The position numbers and the translations under genes are program-made. 64,000 bases of DNA from positions 293,001-357,000 of the forward strand of contig JAGIBK010000002.1 of the NCBI GenBank assembly GCA_017744355.1, given 5' to 3'. How positions within the stretch are numbered: the stretch's first letter is position 1; each line of letters begins with the position of its first letter. This document shows positions 1 through 8,030 of this stretch, piece after piece. Source of the DNA: a bacterium. Its GTDB lineage: Bacteria > Cyanobacteriota > Sericytochromatia > S15B-MN24 > UBA4093. Below the pieces are notes generated by a model. That model ran no database searches. It saw nothing but the letters and a program-made list of their open reading frames with translations, and was not told the DNA's origin.

Positions 1-242
1 CCCCCTTCCGAGACCGTGACGGCGACCAGGTGGGTGTAGGGGTTGCGGAACTTGTGGCGCAGCACCTGCTCAACCGCCTCGGAAGGGCTGCCAGGGACGC
101 CGGCCGAGCCGCCCGAGAGCACCTGGGAGATCCGCGTCGAGCCCAGCGAGGCCACGCCGATCACGATCGCCCAGGCGATGAGGATGGCCCAGCGGAACCG
201 GACGATCCAGTGACCCAGGGCGGCATAGCGGGAGGTGGACAA
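1..242 (-). CDS. MMPL-family (RND superfamily) transporter, N-terminal fragment
   Basis: Only the first 80 codons are present; the gene runs off the left edge of the window. It starts at a TTG preceded by AAAGGAG seven bases upstream. The protein begins MSTSRYAALGHWIVRFRW, followed by one hydrophobic segment (about residues 17-33) and then a periplasmic-looking stretch with SGGSAGVPGSPSEAVEQVL. This order, a short cationic N-terminus, TM1 and then a motif of the LSGG...VPGS.S type, is what MMPL lipid or drug exporters of the RND superfamily show. Substrate cannot be told. The call rests on pattern recognition over 80 residues, so the family is likely but not certain. Confidence 0.7.
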   Translation of the reverse strand, partial: MSTSRYAALGHWIVRFRWAILIAWAIVIGVASLGSTRISQVLSGGSAGVPGSPSEAVEQVLRHKFRNPYTHLVAVTVSEG

Positions 243-433
243 GGTGATCTCCTTTGAGCGGGCGCGCAATGTGGCTCATGTACCCTTGCTCGGGCTTTTG
301 TATGGGGAAAGAAGGCCCGAGCGAGCAATAACTTCGGCGGCGAGCAAGTGATGGCGGGCCTGTGCCCCATGCCGTGCGCCATCACGCCTCTCGCCAGGCC
401 GCTGAGATTTGGCGGCTAGCTGAAGAGCGTTCG

Positions 434-462
434 TTGTGAGGGGCGACGAGGAGATATACCAT
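434..462 (+). promoter_or_regulatory. Putative sigma70 promoter of the PRD-repeat lipoprotein
   Basis: TTGTGA at 434-439, a 17-base spacer, then TACCAT at 457-462. This puts the start of transcription near 469, about 37 bases before the ATG at 506. Sequence match only. Confidence 0.4.
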
Positions 463-505
463 CGCTCTTGCTCAGGAAGAGGAACCCCTTGAAGGAGGTT
501 CTGAA

Positions 506-1759
506 ATGAGACGCCCTACTTTACGTGCGTGTGCCATCGCCCTTTCGCTTGGCTTGCTGGGTTGCATGGCTTCGGCCCCGCCCCTTCCGCCCGAGGATCC
601 CGCCCAGAACGCACCGGTCCCGACTTACGGGATGGCGCCCAAGGATGAGGCCGCCCCGATTCCCCGGGCTTACCTGGAGACGCCCGATCCGACGCCGCTG
701 CCCATGGCAAGCGCCGCTCCGCCTCCGACTTCCCAGGCTTCGGGGGCTACGCTCACCATTCCGTCGCAGCCGGCGCTGACTCTGGGCGACTTGCAGACCA
801 ACCTGCCGCCCAAGATCTCGCAGCAGATGGCCGGCAGCCTCTTGCGTCCGCTCGATCAGGGCGCATTCGTCAACGCGCCCTTCCCGGCCTCGCCGGGGCC
901 GGTGGGCGACGCCTGGAGCTACGGGGCCATCACGCCCCTGGTGGATTACGGGGTCTACAACCGCTGTCTCTATTACCCTTACCGCTCGACCTGGGTGCCT
1001 TACATCCTGGTGGACAACTACTACTACCCGTACATGTACGCGCCCACCTTCCTGCCTTTGTGGACGGGGTGGTGCCTCTACCCGGTGCTGGTCTTCCAGG
1101 CGGGCCACTACTACCCCTATTTCTTCCGGAGCTTCTCCTACCACTACGGCTACCCGGACTGGGAGTACAACTGGCGCGACTACCGTCGCCGCTACCAGGA
1201 GATCGACTGGGATCGCGTCGGCCGCTGGAAGGGACGCCACTACGACGACGAGGACTTCAAGCGCTGGCGCGACGGCAAGCCCCGCCGCGGCGATCGCGAC
1301 AAGTGGAAGCCGAGCGAACCGCCCCGGCGCGGAGAGGGTGGCCCTCGCGAGCAGCCTGATCGCCCCAGCAGCCCCCGTCCCGATCGGACGCCCCGCCCCG
1401 AGCGGAGCGAACGGCCGGATCGGCCCAACCGTCCGGATCGTCCGGAAACGCCCGCACCGACGGAGCGCCCCGACCGGCCGGAACGCCCCAATCGTCCGGA
1501 TCGGACCCCTCGCCCCGAGCGGAGCGAACGGCCAGATCGCCCTAACCGGCCGGATCAAGGGGAGCGTCCCGACAGGCCGAATCGGCCCACGCGGGATCGC
1601 GGCACCGAGGGGCGGGACGGTCGCATTCAAGATCGGCCTGAGGTCGTGATTCTGCCCGTCGAGGAGGCGACCCCCTCGGCGGGGGACGACGCCTCGAAGC
1701 GGCCGGGCCGAGGGCGGGGCGATCGCACCCGTCCAGCTCAGGAGCTTGACGCGGACTAG
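506..1759 (+). CDS. Putative lipoprotein with Tyr-rich core and PRD/NRPD-repeat C-terminus
   Basis: 417 residues with a strong Shine-Dalgarno (AAGGAGG) before the ATG. A signal peptide ends in a lipobox, LLGC, with Cys20 as the predicted lipidated residue, so the protein should be membrane-anchored and exported. Residues about 20-110 are Pro/Ala rich. Residues about 140-235 are unusually rich in Tyr, Trp and Phe (YYPY, YYYPYMYAP, FRSFSYHYGYPDWEYNWRD). From about 250 on it is a low-complexity charged tail of RPDRP, RPNRPD and PRPERSERPDRPNRPD units, with a long near-identical repeat at DNA level (about 1382-1440 and 1499-1556). I know no family for it. Such a tail is plausible as a surface-exposed or polyanion-binding spacer, which is inference only. 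Confidence 0.8.
   Translation: MRRPTLRACAIALSLGLLGCMASAPPLPPEDPAQNAPVPTYGMAPKDEAAPIPRAYLETPDPTPLPMASAAPPPTSQASGATLTIPSQPALTLGDLQTNLPPKISQQMAGSLLRPLDQGAFVNAPFPASPGPVGDAWSYGAITPLVDYGVYNRCLYYPYRSTWVPYILVDNYYYPYMYAPTFLPLWTGWCLYPVLVFQAGHYYPYFFRSFSYHYGYPDWEYNWRDYRRRYQEIDWDRVGRWKGRHYDDEDFKRWRDGKPRRGDRDKWKPSEPPRRGEGGPREQPDRPSSPRPDRTPRPERSERPDRPNRPDRPETPAPTERPDRPERPNRPDRTPRPERSERPDRPNRPDQGERPDRPNRPTRDRGTEGRDGRIQDRPEVVILPVEEATPSAGDDASKRPGRGRGDRTRPAQELDAD
1382..1556 (+). repeat. Direct repeat of about 58 bp encoding PRPERSERPDRPNRPD units
   Basis: Two near-identical copies, 1382-1440 and 1499-1556, both begin GATCGGAC and carry the same core CGAGCGGAGCGAACGGCC. They are separated by shorter RPDRP-type units. 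The similarity persists at synonymous positions, which suggests recent duplication or slippage. Confidence 0.7.
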
Positions 1760-1780
1760 GCCCTGACGGCTTGCCTTGTC

Positions 1781-1822
1781 ACCGGGGGAGCGGGATCCTA
1801 TACTGGATCCCGCTCCCCCGGT
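1781..1822. repeat. Perfect 18-bp inverted repeat (hairpin) between lipoprotein and cyclase genes
   Basis: The arms 1781-1798 and 1805-1822 are exact reverse complements around the loop TATACT. It lies 21 bases after the lipoprotein stop and 19 bases before the cyclase ATG. There is no T tract on either side, so it is not a canonical intrinsic terminator. It could be a processing site, a Rho-linked terminator or a leader element for the cyclase. Confidence 0.75.
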
Positions 1823-1841
1823 GCGGACGTTGGAGGCCTTG

Positions 1842-2651
1842 ATGCATCCCCAGACCTGCGCAGAGTGTTCGACCGAGTTCGATCCGACCGACAAGTTCTG
1901 CCGTGAATGCGGCGCCCGGCGCGCCCCCGAGACTTGCGAGGCCTGCGATACCGCGCTTCTGCCCGAAGCCCGCTTCTGCATCCAGTGCGGGGCACCGGTG
2001 GCCGGGGCAGCTCCGCGCGCGGACGCCGAGGCCCTCGCGCGCCGCGGGACCCACGAGCTGGGCGATCGCCGGATCGTGACGGTCATGTTCACCGAGCTCA
2101 TCGGCCTCGCCTCCATGACCGAGCGCCTGGACCCCGAAGAGATCAGCGACATCGTCAACCAGTTCTTCGCCGTCCTCACCGAGCCCATCTACCGCCACGG
2201 CGGCATCGTGGACAAGTACATCGGCGACAGCGTGGTCATGTCCATTTTTGGCGTCCCTACCGTGCGGGCGGACGACCCGGAGCGCGCGGTCAGCGCCGCC
2301 TGGGCCATGCTGCAGGCGGCCCGCGAGTTCGCCGACGCCCTGGAGCCGCGCATCGGCGTTCGTCTCGCCATCCGCTGCGGTCTCAACACGGGCATGGTCG
2401 TCGCCGGCGAGGTGGGCGGCGCCCAGAAGCGCGACTTCACGGTCATGGGCGATACGGTCAACCTCGCCCAGCGCATGGAGGCCAACGCCAGCCCCGGCGG
2501 GATCCTGGTCGCCTCCGAGACCTACGAGTGCTCGCGCCATGCCTTCGACTACCGCGTGCTCGACCCCATCAAGGTCAAGGGCAAGGAGCTTCCGGTCGCC
2601 GTCTTCGAGGTGGCAGGCCCGAAGCTCGCTGAGGCCGAGGTCCACTCCTAG
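1842..2651 (+). CDS. Double zinc-ribbon class III adenylate/guanylate cyclase homologue
   Basis: 269 residues from the ATG at 1842 (SD TTGGAGG). An in-frame TTG at 1776 would place the 18-bp hairpin inside the gene and is rejected. Two zinc ribbons open the protein (Cys6, 9, 20, 23 and Cys32, 35, 46, 49). A class III nucleotidyl cyclase domain follows from about residue 75 to 255: VTVMFTELIGLAS, DKYIGDSVVMSIFG, RCGLNTGMVVAGEVG and VMGDTVNLAQRMEA. The second metal Asp (D129 in IGDS) and the Asn/Arg of VNLAQR are present. The first metal Asp, normally in a FTDIVGF-like motif, is Glu85 here. It would be cytosolic because no membrane segment is visible. It probably makes cAMP, but the D-to-E change leaves activity uncertain. 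It could instead be a degenerate regulator. Confidence 0.85.
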   Translation: MHPQTCAECSTEFDPTDKFCRECGARRAPETCEACDTALLPEARFCIQCGAPVAGAAPRADAEALARRGTHELGDRRIVTVMFTELIGLASMTERLDPEEISDIVNQFFAVLTEPIYRHGGIVDKYIGDSVVMSIFGVPTVRADDPERAVSAAWAMLQAAREFADALEPRIGVRLAIRCGLNTGMVVAGEVGGAQKRDFTVMGDTVNLAQRMEANASPGGILVASETYECSRHAFDYRVLDPIKVKGKELPVAVFEVAGPKLAEAEVHS

Positions 2652-2667
2652 AAGGTCAGGACGGGCG

Positions 2668-2696
2668 TTTTCACCCCCGTGCCGCTGTGCTAAGAT
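2668..2696 (+). promoter_or_regulatory. Putative promoter of the Clp ATPase gene
   Basis: TTTTCA at 2668-2673, a 17-base spacer and TAAGAT at 2691-2696 with an upstream TGC, i.e. an extended -10. The ATG lies at 2737. I see no CtsR or CIRCE-like operator between them. Confidence 0.45.
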
Positions 2697-2736
2697 CCCC
2701 CCGACGCGAGGAGCTTCTCAACTCGGGAGGTGAACG

Positions 2737-5406
2737 ATGCTGTGCGCGAACTGCGGCGAGAGACCCGCGACTTTCCACTTCACGCAGACGGTCAACGGCC
2801 AGCGACAGGAAGTCCACCTGTGCGCCCACTGCGCCTCTCACTTCAAGGCCGAGCGCGGCGCCGGCGAGTTCGGGGGCTTCGGCCTGGACAATATGATCGA
2901 GCGGGTCTTCGGCGTGAGGCCTGCAAGCGCGGATAGCTTACTCGACAGGCTCTCCGACGATTCGCGCCGGATCCTGCAGGCCGCCGCGAGCGAAGCGGCC
3001 GAGCGCAACATCCCCCGCCTCGAGAGCGAGTTCCTCTTGCAGGCCTTGTTGCAGGACGAGCAAGTGGGGCCCGGCATCGTTCAGCAGTTGGGGCTCGATT
3101 CGCAGGCGATCGCCGCGCGGATCGACGAGCTCTATCCTCGGCAGGGGGGCGAGCGTCCGACCCAAGTTCGCATGACCCCGCGCCTCAAGCGCGCCGTTCG
3201 CCTTGCGAGCGATGCCGCCTACATGCAGGGCACCTACACCATCCGGCCCGAGCATCTGCTCATGGGCCTGATGGAGGAGGGCGAGAGCCTCGCCTCCCAG
3301 ATCGTGCAAGAGGCGGCCGAGCGTGGCCTGCCCCAGGGTGAGGCGCCGCGCGCCGGGGTTGCGGGCACTACGCCCCGCGCGCCACGAGGCGGCAAGACGC
3401 CGAACCTGGACAAGTACACCCGCGACCTCACCGAGCTCGCCAGGACCAACAAGCTCGACCCCGTGATCGGCCGCAGCGAGGAGATCGAGCGCGTCATCCG
3501 CATCCTCAGCCGCCGCACCAAGAACAACCCGGTGCTCATCGGCGAGCCCGGGGTGGGCAAGACGGCGATCGCAGACGGCCTCGCCCAGGAGATCGTCCAG
3601 GGCGAAGTACCCGACATGCTCAAGAACAAGCGCGTGCTCGCGCTGGATCTCGGCGCGCTGGTCGCGGGCACCAAGTACCGCGGCGAGTTCGAGGAGCGCC
3701 TCAAGGGCATCATGGACGAGATCAAGGCCCAGGAGGGCGAGATCATCCTGTTCATCGACGAGCTCCACACGGTGGTGGGCGCAGGCGCCGCCGAGGGCTC
3801 CATGGATGCTTCCAACATGATCAAGCCCGCCCTCTCGCGCGGCGAGATGCGGACCGTGGGCGCGACCACCCTGGATGAGTACCGCAAGCACATCGAGAAG
3901 GATGCCGCCCTGGAGCGCCGCTTCCAGCCGGTGCTGGTCGCCGAGCCCTCGGTCGAGCAGACCATCGAGATCCTGCGCGGCCTGCGCGACCTGTACGAGG
4001 CGCACCACGGCGTCGAGATCTCCGACGAGGCCCTGGTGGCCGCCGCCGAGCTCTCAGAGCGCTACGTGAGCGATCGCTTCCTGCCCGACAAGGCCATCGA
4101 CCTGATCGACGAGGCGGCCTCCATGAAGCACCTGGGCAGTCGTCGTGAGCCCCGCGAGGTCAACGAGCTGGAGGACCGCATCGTCCGTATTGAGCGGGAC
4201 AAGGAAGAAGCCGCGCGACAGGAGAACTTCGAGCGCGCGAGCAAGCTCAAGGCCGAGGGAGACGTGATCCGCGAGCGGCTCGATCACCTGCGCAAGGGCT
4301 GGCGCGAAGAGCGCGGCGGCTCCACCCCCTGCGTCAGCGAAGAGGACGTGGCGCGGATCGTCGCCGAATGGACCGGGGTGCCGGTCGAGAAGCTCGTCCA
4401 GGAAGAGAAGGAGCGCCTGCTCAAGATGGAAGAGGTGCTCCACCAGCGGGTCGTTGGCCAGGACGAGGCGGTCACCGCGGTCGCCGAGGCGGTGCGCCGC
4501 TCGCGCACCGGCATGAAGGATCCCAAGCGCCCCATCGGCTCGTTCATCTTCCTGGGGCCAACCGGGGTGGGCAAGACGGAGCTCGCCAAGGCGCTCGCCG
4601 AGTACCTCTTCAACGACGAGGACGCCATGGTCCGGCTCGACATGAGCGAGTTTCAGGAGAAGCACACCGTCAGCCGCCTGGTCGGTGCCCCTCCGGGCTA
4701 CGTGGGTTACGAAGAGGCAGGCCAGCTGACCGAGGCCGTCCGGCGCAAGCCCTACTCGGTGGTCCTCTTCGACGAGATCGAGAAGGCCCACCCGGACGTC
4801 TTCAACGCCCTGCTCCAGATCCTCGATGACGGGCGCCTGACCGATAACAAGGGGCGCACCGTGGACTTCAAGAACACCGTCGTCATCATGACCTCCAACG
4901 TCGGCGCCCACCGGATCTTCGATCGTGAGCAGGCCGGAGACTCCTGGGACGCCATCAAGCAGGAGGCCCTGGACGCCTTGAAGGCGAGCTTCAGGCCCGA
5001 GTTCCTCAACCGCATCGACGAGATCATCGTCTTCAAGCCGCTCAACAAGGAGCAGATCCAGACGATCGTCGATCTCATGCTGGTGGGGACCCGTCGCAAG
5101 CTGCACGCGCAGGGCTTGACCCTCGAGCTGTCGGGGGCGGCCAAAGACGCGCTCGCCGAGCGAGGCTTCGATCCCGCCTACGGCGCGCGGCCCTTGCGCC
5201 GCGCCATCCAGCGCGAGATCGAGACGCCCATCAGCCGCCTCTTGCTCGAAGCGGAGTTCCAGCCGGGCGATATCCTGCGGGTCGATTACGCCGACGGCCG
5301 GTTCACCTTCTTCCGAGCCCCCCGCGAAGCCGAGCAGCCTGCGACCTCCGAGGCGGCAGCCGCCATGCAGAGCGTCCTGCCGGAACCGCCGAACAGGGAG
5401 CCGTGA
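2737..5406 (+). CDS. Clp/Hsp100 ATPase: ClpE-type zinc finger fused to a ClpC-like body
   Basis: 889 residues, ATG after GGGAGGTG. The order is: a four-Cys zinc finger (Cys3, 6, 29, 32) like that of ClpE and McsA; a Clp N-domain (about 68-200); AAA1 with Walker A GEPGVGKT (about 269-276) and Walker B ILFIDELH; a UVR-type middle domain (about 485-525); AAA2 with Walker A GPTGVGKT (about 607-614), [11 protein letters not shown] and SNVGAH; and a D2-small domain. These ATPases unfold proteins for ClpP or disaggregate them. ClpE normally lacks the Clp N-domain and ClpC lacks the zinc finger, so this is a hybrid. Between [15 protein letters not shown] and [11 protein letters not shown], where ClpC and ClpE carry an (I/L/V)GF loop that docks on ClpP, no GF tripeptide is present and the stretch is as short as in ClpB. 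It may therefore work as a ClpP-independent chaperone. No clpP or mcsB lies nearby. Confidence 0.92.
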   Translation: MLCANCGERPATFHFTQTVNGQRQEVHLCAHCASHFKAERGAGEFGGFGLDNMIERVFGVRPASADSLLDRLSDDSRRILQAAASEAAERNIPRLESEFLLQALLQDEQVGPGIVQQLGLDSQAIAARIDELYPRQGGERPTQVRMTPRLKRAVRLASDAAYMQGTYTIRPEHLLMGLMEEGESLASQIVQEAAERGLPQGEAPRAGVAGTTPRAPRGGKTPNLDKYTRDLTELARTNKLDPVIGRSEEIERVIRILSRRTKNNPVLIGEPGVGKTAIADGLAQEIVQGEVPDMLKNKRVLALDLGALVAGTKYRGEFEERLKGIMDEIKAQEGEIILFIDELHTVVGAGAAEGSMDASNMIKPALSRGEMRTVGATTLDEYRKHIEKDAALERRFQPVLVAEPSVEQTIEILRGLRDLYEAHHGVEISDEALVAAAELSERYVSDRFLPDKAIDLIDEAASMKHLGSRREPREVNELEDRIVRIERDKEEAARQENFERASKLKAEGDVIRERLDHLRKGWREERGGSTPCVSEEDVARIVAEWTGVPVEKLVQEEKERLLKMEEVLHQRVVGQDEAVTAVAEAVRRSRTGMKDPKRPIGSFIFLGPTGVGKTELAKALAEYLFNDEDAMVRLDMSEFQEKHTVSRLVGAPPGYVGYEEAGQLTEAVRRKPYSVVLFDEIEKAHPDVFNALLQILDDGRLTDNKGRTVDFKNTVVIMTSNVGAHRIFDREQAGDSWDAIKQEALDALKASFRPEFLNRIDEIIVFKPLNKEQIQTIVDLMLVGTRRKLHAQGLTLELSGAAKDALAERGFDPAYGARPLRRAIQREIETPISRLLLEAEFQPGDILRVDYADGRFTFFRAPREAEQPATSEAAAAMQSVLPEPPNREP

Positions 5407-5418
5407 CCCGGCAATAGA

Positions 5419-5447
5419 AAGAGGGGCCCCCGTCGGGGGCCCCTCTT
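5419..5447. terminator. Bidirectional intrinsic terminator
   Basis: The arms 5419-5432 and 5434-5447 are perfect complements of the GAGGGGCCCCCG type with T-rich flanks on both sides. It separates the convergent Clp ATPase gene and the 139-residue ORF. Confidence 0.85.
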
Positions 5448-5450
5448 GGT

Positions 5451-5870
5451 TTAGCGCGGGGCTGCGAAGTCCCGGATGTTCTCGATGGTGTAGTTGTGGT
5501 CGTCCATCAGCTGGGGGTACCACCCCACCGTCACCGTTAGATCCGGGTTGTCCACGTCGAGGGTGTCCAGCTCCTGCACGTACTCGGGCTTGAGGACCAT
5601 GTCCACCACCAGGCGGTTGGTCTGGGCCGCACGCAGGGCCTCCACCGGCACTTTCCAGCTCGCCTCGCGGGCGATCCGGTCCAGGGCGTTGACCACGAAG
5701 CGTTTGGGGGCTTCGAGGCTGACCTCCACCGACTGGGGCACCCCGTCCGGATCCGTCACGACCCGCAGCACCCCGTCGGGGGCCCCCAGGCGCGAGACGA
5801 AGGGCAGGGCATCGAGCGAAAGCTCGTGGGTGCGCATGCCCGTCAGCAGATCGATTGTCCAGTTTCCCAT
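5451..5870 (-). CDS. Hypothetical protein, 139 aa
   Basis: The ATG at 5870 is preceded by GGGGAG. It has no signal peptide and no membrane segment. The sequence is mixed alpha/beta with an N-terminal MGNWTIDLLTGMRTHELSLDAL and a C-terminal NPDLTVTVGWYPQLMDDHNYTIENI. I do not recognise a family. It follows the 683-residue coiled-coil gene by 15 bases on the same strand, so the two are almost certainly one operon and may act together. Confidence 0.7.
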   Translation of the reverse strand: MGNWTIDLLTGMRTHELSLDALPFVSRLGAPDGVLRVVTDPDGVPQSVEVSLEAPKRFVVNALDRIAREASWKVPVEALRAAQTNRLVVDMVLKPEYVQELDTLDVDNPDLTVTVGWYPQLMDDHNYTIENIRDFAAPR

Positions 5871-5885
5871 GATATCGCTCCCCGC

Positions 5886-7937
5886 TTAGTGGCCGGTGCC
5901 CGAGCTGGTAGCGGCCGGCTGCCGCTGGATGATGGTGTGCTCGGCCATGGCGCTGTTCAGGTTCTTGCCGCCGTAGGCGCCGGGATCCAGCGCGACCTCC
6001 TGGCCGTGTCCTATCGTACCCTTGATCTGGTTGCCCTTCACGTCGAAGCCGAGCTCCCCGGTCGTGACGTGGCTGCCCGTCACGCTCGCGACGTTCAGCT
6101 TGTTCATGTCGAGGCGGTAGCCCTGGCCGATCATGTCGGCGACGGCGCTCACCGGCTGATCCTTCATCTGCTTCTTGAAGGCCTCGAGGGCCTCGGGCTT
6201 CATCTGGTAGGTGATGGTGACGCTGTCCTCTTCTTCGAGGCGCGCGAGGGCCTTGGAGCTGATGCGGCGCCCCTGCAGGTCCTCGGTGCCCAGCCCGCTG
6301 AATTGCTCCTTGGTCATGGTCTTCTGGATGCTCGCCCCCACGATGTCGCCGTTCTTGTCGAGGGTGACGGCCATGGTACGGCTGTCCGCGCCGCCGACGC
6401 CCGTCGCGAAGTCTCCGATGTTCCCGGAGGCTTGCGCCTGGCCGTTGACGGTCAGGTACAGGGTCGTCGTGTCGCTGCGGAAGTCCTTGTTGGCACCGAC
6501 CTTGACCTCGCCGCCGATGGCGGCGCTGAGGCTGGCCACGTTGATCTGGGAAGCGGCGATGGCTTCGTCCACGACCATGCCCTTGACACCCGCCGGACCT
6601 TCGACGCCTTCAGGCGCGTCGGCGTTGTTGTGGACGCCCAGCGAAACTCCCGCATCGATCGACGCGTTGGCGTACACGCCCCCCTCGCCCCGGATCTCGG
6701 TCAGGCGGCTGGCAAAGGCGGAAATGTCGCGGGACAGGTCCGGGGCGTTGGAGGCGGCGAGCGCCATGCCGATCCCCGGGATGGAGGCCTCGAGCGTGCT
6801 CTTGGAGGCGGACTTCATGATGCCCGTGAAGGCTTCCATGTCCTTGGTGTCGTTCGGGTCGAATCGGAACTTGAGCTCGACCTGGCCCGAGACCCCCGCC
6901 TGCGCCTCGGCGCCCGCGTTCATGTCGACGCCGCCCATGTAGGCGCCTTCCGCCTTGCCCTTTTGCATGGCGAATAGCTCCGCCTGGATGCCGACCCCGA
7001 CGTTGGCATCGACCGTCAGGGAGACCTCGAGCTCGGTGGGCGGGCGGCCTTTCTCGTCCTTGGGCTCGTTGACGGCCTTGCCCTCGGAGTCGGTCTTTTG
7101 GACACGCTTGATTTCGGCCTGGGCGCCTGCGCCGACCTGGTAGCCGCCGATCTGGGCGTCGCCTTCGAGCTTCATGAAGACCGACTCGCCGGGTTCGAGA
7201 CGATTGGTGACGAGCTTGCCGACCGCGCCGGTCTTCTCGCCCTTGTACTGGTCGTCCTTGCCCAGCACGCTGTTGTCGAGGGCGGGGTCGATCAGCTTGT
7301 TGACGACGTAGTCCTTGCCGTCCTCGATCTTCTCGTCAACGTAGTCGACGCCGTCTTTGACGGCCTTGCCGACCGCCTTGGCACCGCTCACCACGGCGCT
7401 GCCGGCATCCTGCACGCTGCCCAGGAGCTTGCCGAAGAAGCCCTGCTCCTCTTCGGCCTCCTTCTTCGCGGCTTCCTTCTTCTCGGCTTCCTCTGCGGCC
7501 TTCTTTTCGGCCCGGGCTTCAGCCTTTGGGTCGGGATCCTTCGCGGCCAAGGCATCGGCCTTGGCGTCACCGACCTTGGTCTTGGCGTCGGCGGCCTTGA
7601 CCTCAGTCTTCGCCTCCGGCTTTTCTTCGGGCTTCTTCTCGGCCTTGGGTTCGGGCTTCGGCTCGGGCTTTGCCTTGGGCTCGGGCGGGGCATACGCGGC
7701 AAGGCGCGCCTCGCGCTTCTCGGCCATCTTTTCCTTGGCCTGCTCTTCGGCCTTCTTCTTCGCGGCCTCGGCGGCGGCCTTGCGGGCAGCTTCCTCAGCG
7801 GCCTTGCGAGCAGCTTCTTCGGCAGCCTTACGAGCGGCTTCCTCCGCGGCCTTGCGGGCGGCTTCCTCGGCGGCCCTGCGGGCAGCTGCTTCCGCAGCCT
7901 TGCGCGACGCGGCGTTCTTGTCGTTGCCAATTTTCAT
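5886..7937 (-). CDS. Large hypothetical protein with Ala/Lys/Glu coiled-coil repeat N-terminus
   Basis: 683 residues; the ATG at 7937 has GGGAGGG upstream. Residues about 10-75 are near-perfect AARKAAEE octads, a continuous helix. Residues about 78-165 are Lys/Pro/Glu-rich linker (PKPEPKAEKKPEEKPEAK). From about 175 comes a segment GFFGKLLGSVQDAGSAVVSGA and a long Gly/Ala/Val-rich region with beta character (GEGGVYANASIDAGVSLGVH, VASLSAAIGGEVKVGA). It has no signal peptide and no lipobox. I do not recognise it. The shape (helical stalk, flexible linker, repetitive beta region) resembles secreted structural or toxin-like proteins of predatory and social bacteria, but that is only an impression. 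It leads a two-gene operon with the 139-aa ORF. Confidence 0.75.
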   Translation of the reverse strand: MKIGNDKNAASRKAAEAAARRAAEEAARKAAEEAARKAAEEAARKAAEEAARKAAAEAAKKKAEEQAKEKMAEKREARLAAYAPPEPKAKPEPKPEPKAEKKPEEKPEAKTEVKAADAKTKVGDAKADALAAKDPDPKAEARAEKKAAEEAEKKEAAKKEAEEEQGFFGKLLGSVQDAGSAVVSGAKAVGKAVKDGVDYVDEKIEDGKDYVVNKLIDPALDNSVLGKDDQYKGEKTGAVGKLVTNRLEPGESVFMKLEGDAQIGGYQVGAGAQAEIKRVQKTDSEGKAVNEPKDEKGRPPTELEVSLTVDANVGVGIQAELFAMQKGKAEGAYMGGVDMNAGAEAQAGVSGQVELKFRFDPNDTKDMEAFTGIMKSASKSTLEASIPGIGMALAASNAPDLSRDISAFASRLTEIRGEGGVYANASIDAGVSLGVHNNADAPEGVEGPAGVKGMVVDEAIAASQINVASLSAAIGGEVKVGANKDFRSDTTTLYLTVNGQAQASGNIGDFATGVGGADSRTMAVTLDKNGDIVGASIQKTMTKEQFSGLGTEDLQGRRISSKALARLEEEDSVTITYQMKPEALEAFKKQMKDQPVSAVADMIGQGYRLDMNKLNVASVTGSHVTTGELGFDVKGNQIKGTIGHGQEVALDPGAYGGKNLNSAMAEHTIIQRQPAATSSGTGH
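7770..7910 (-). repeat. Tandem 24-bp repeat encoding AARKAAEE octads
   Basis: Successive 24-base units in the 5' end of the 683-residue gene differ by only a few mostly synonymous changes (GCGGCTTCCTCGGCGGCC-like on the plus strand). Copy number is likely to vary by slippage. Confidence 0.7.
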
Positions 7938-7979
7938 GGAAGCCCTCCCAATTGAACCGTTGATCGTTCACTAAGGGAG

Positions 7980-8008
7980 GGTATACCCAGGCAAGCAGTA
8001 AATGTTCA
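7980..8008 (-). promoter_or_regulatory. Putative promoter of the coiled-coil protein operon
   Basis: On the minus strand TGAACA (8003-8008), a 17-base spacer and TATACC (7980-7985), about 43 bases before the ATG at 7937. Sequence match only. Confidence 0.4.
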
Positions 8009-8030
8009 GCCCTGGGGACGTAATTACGGA

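Noticed and set aside
287..328. Inverted GCTCGGGC/GCCCGAGC pair upstream of the MMPL fragment as a terminator
   Set aside because: Loop of 19 bases, two alternative pairings and no T tract at the right place; kept out of the feature list.
521..2188. Long minus-strand open frame of 555 codons opposite the PRD lipoprotein and cyclase
   Set aside because: It is the complement of two well-supported plus-strand genes; GC-rich codon bias opens the antisense frame. No ribosome site or family motif.
4054..5523. Minus-strand frame of 489 codons opposite the Clp ATPase
   Set aside because: Shadow of the conserved ATPase motifs; low-complexity His/Asp/Leu composition typical of antisense frames.
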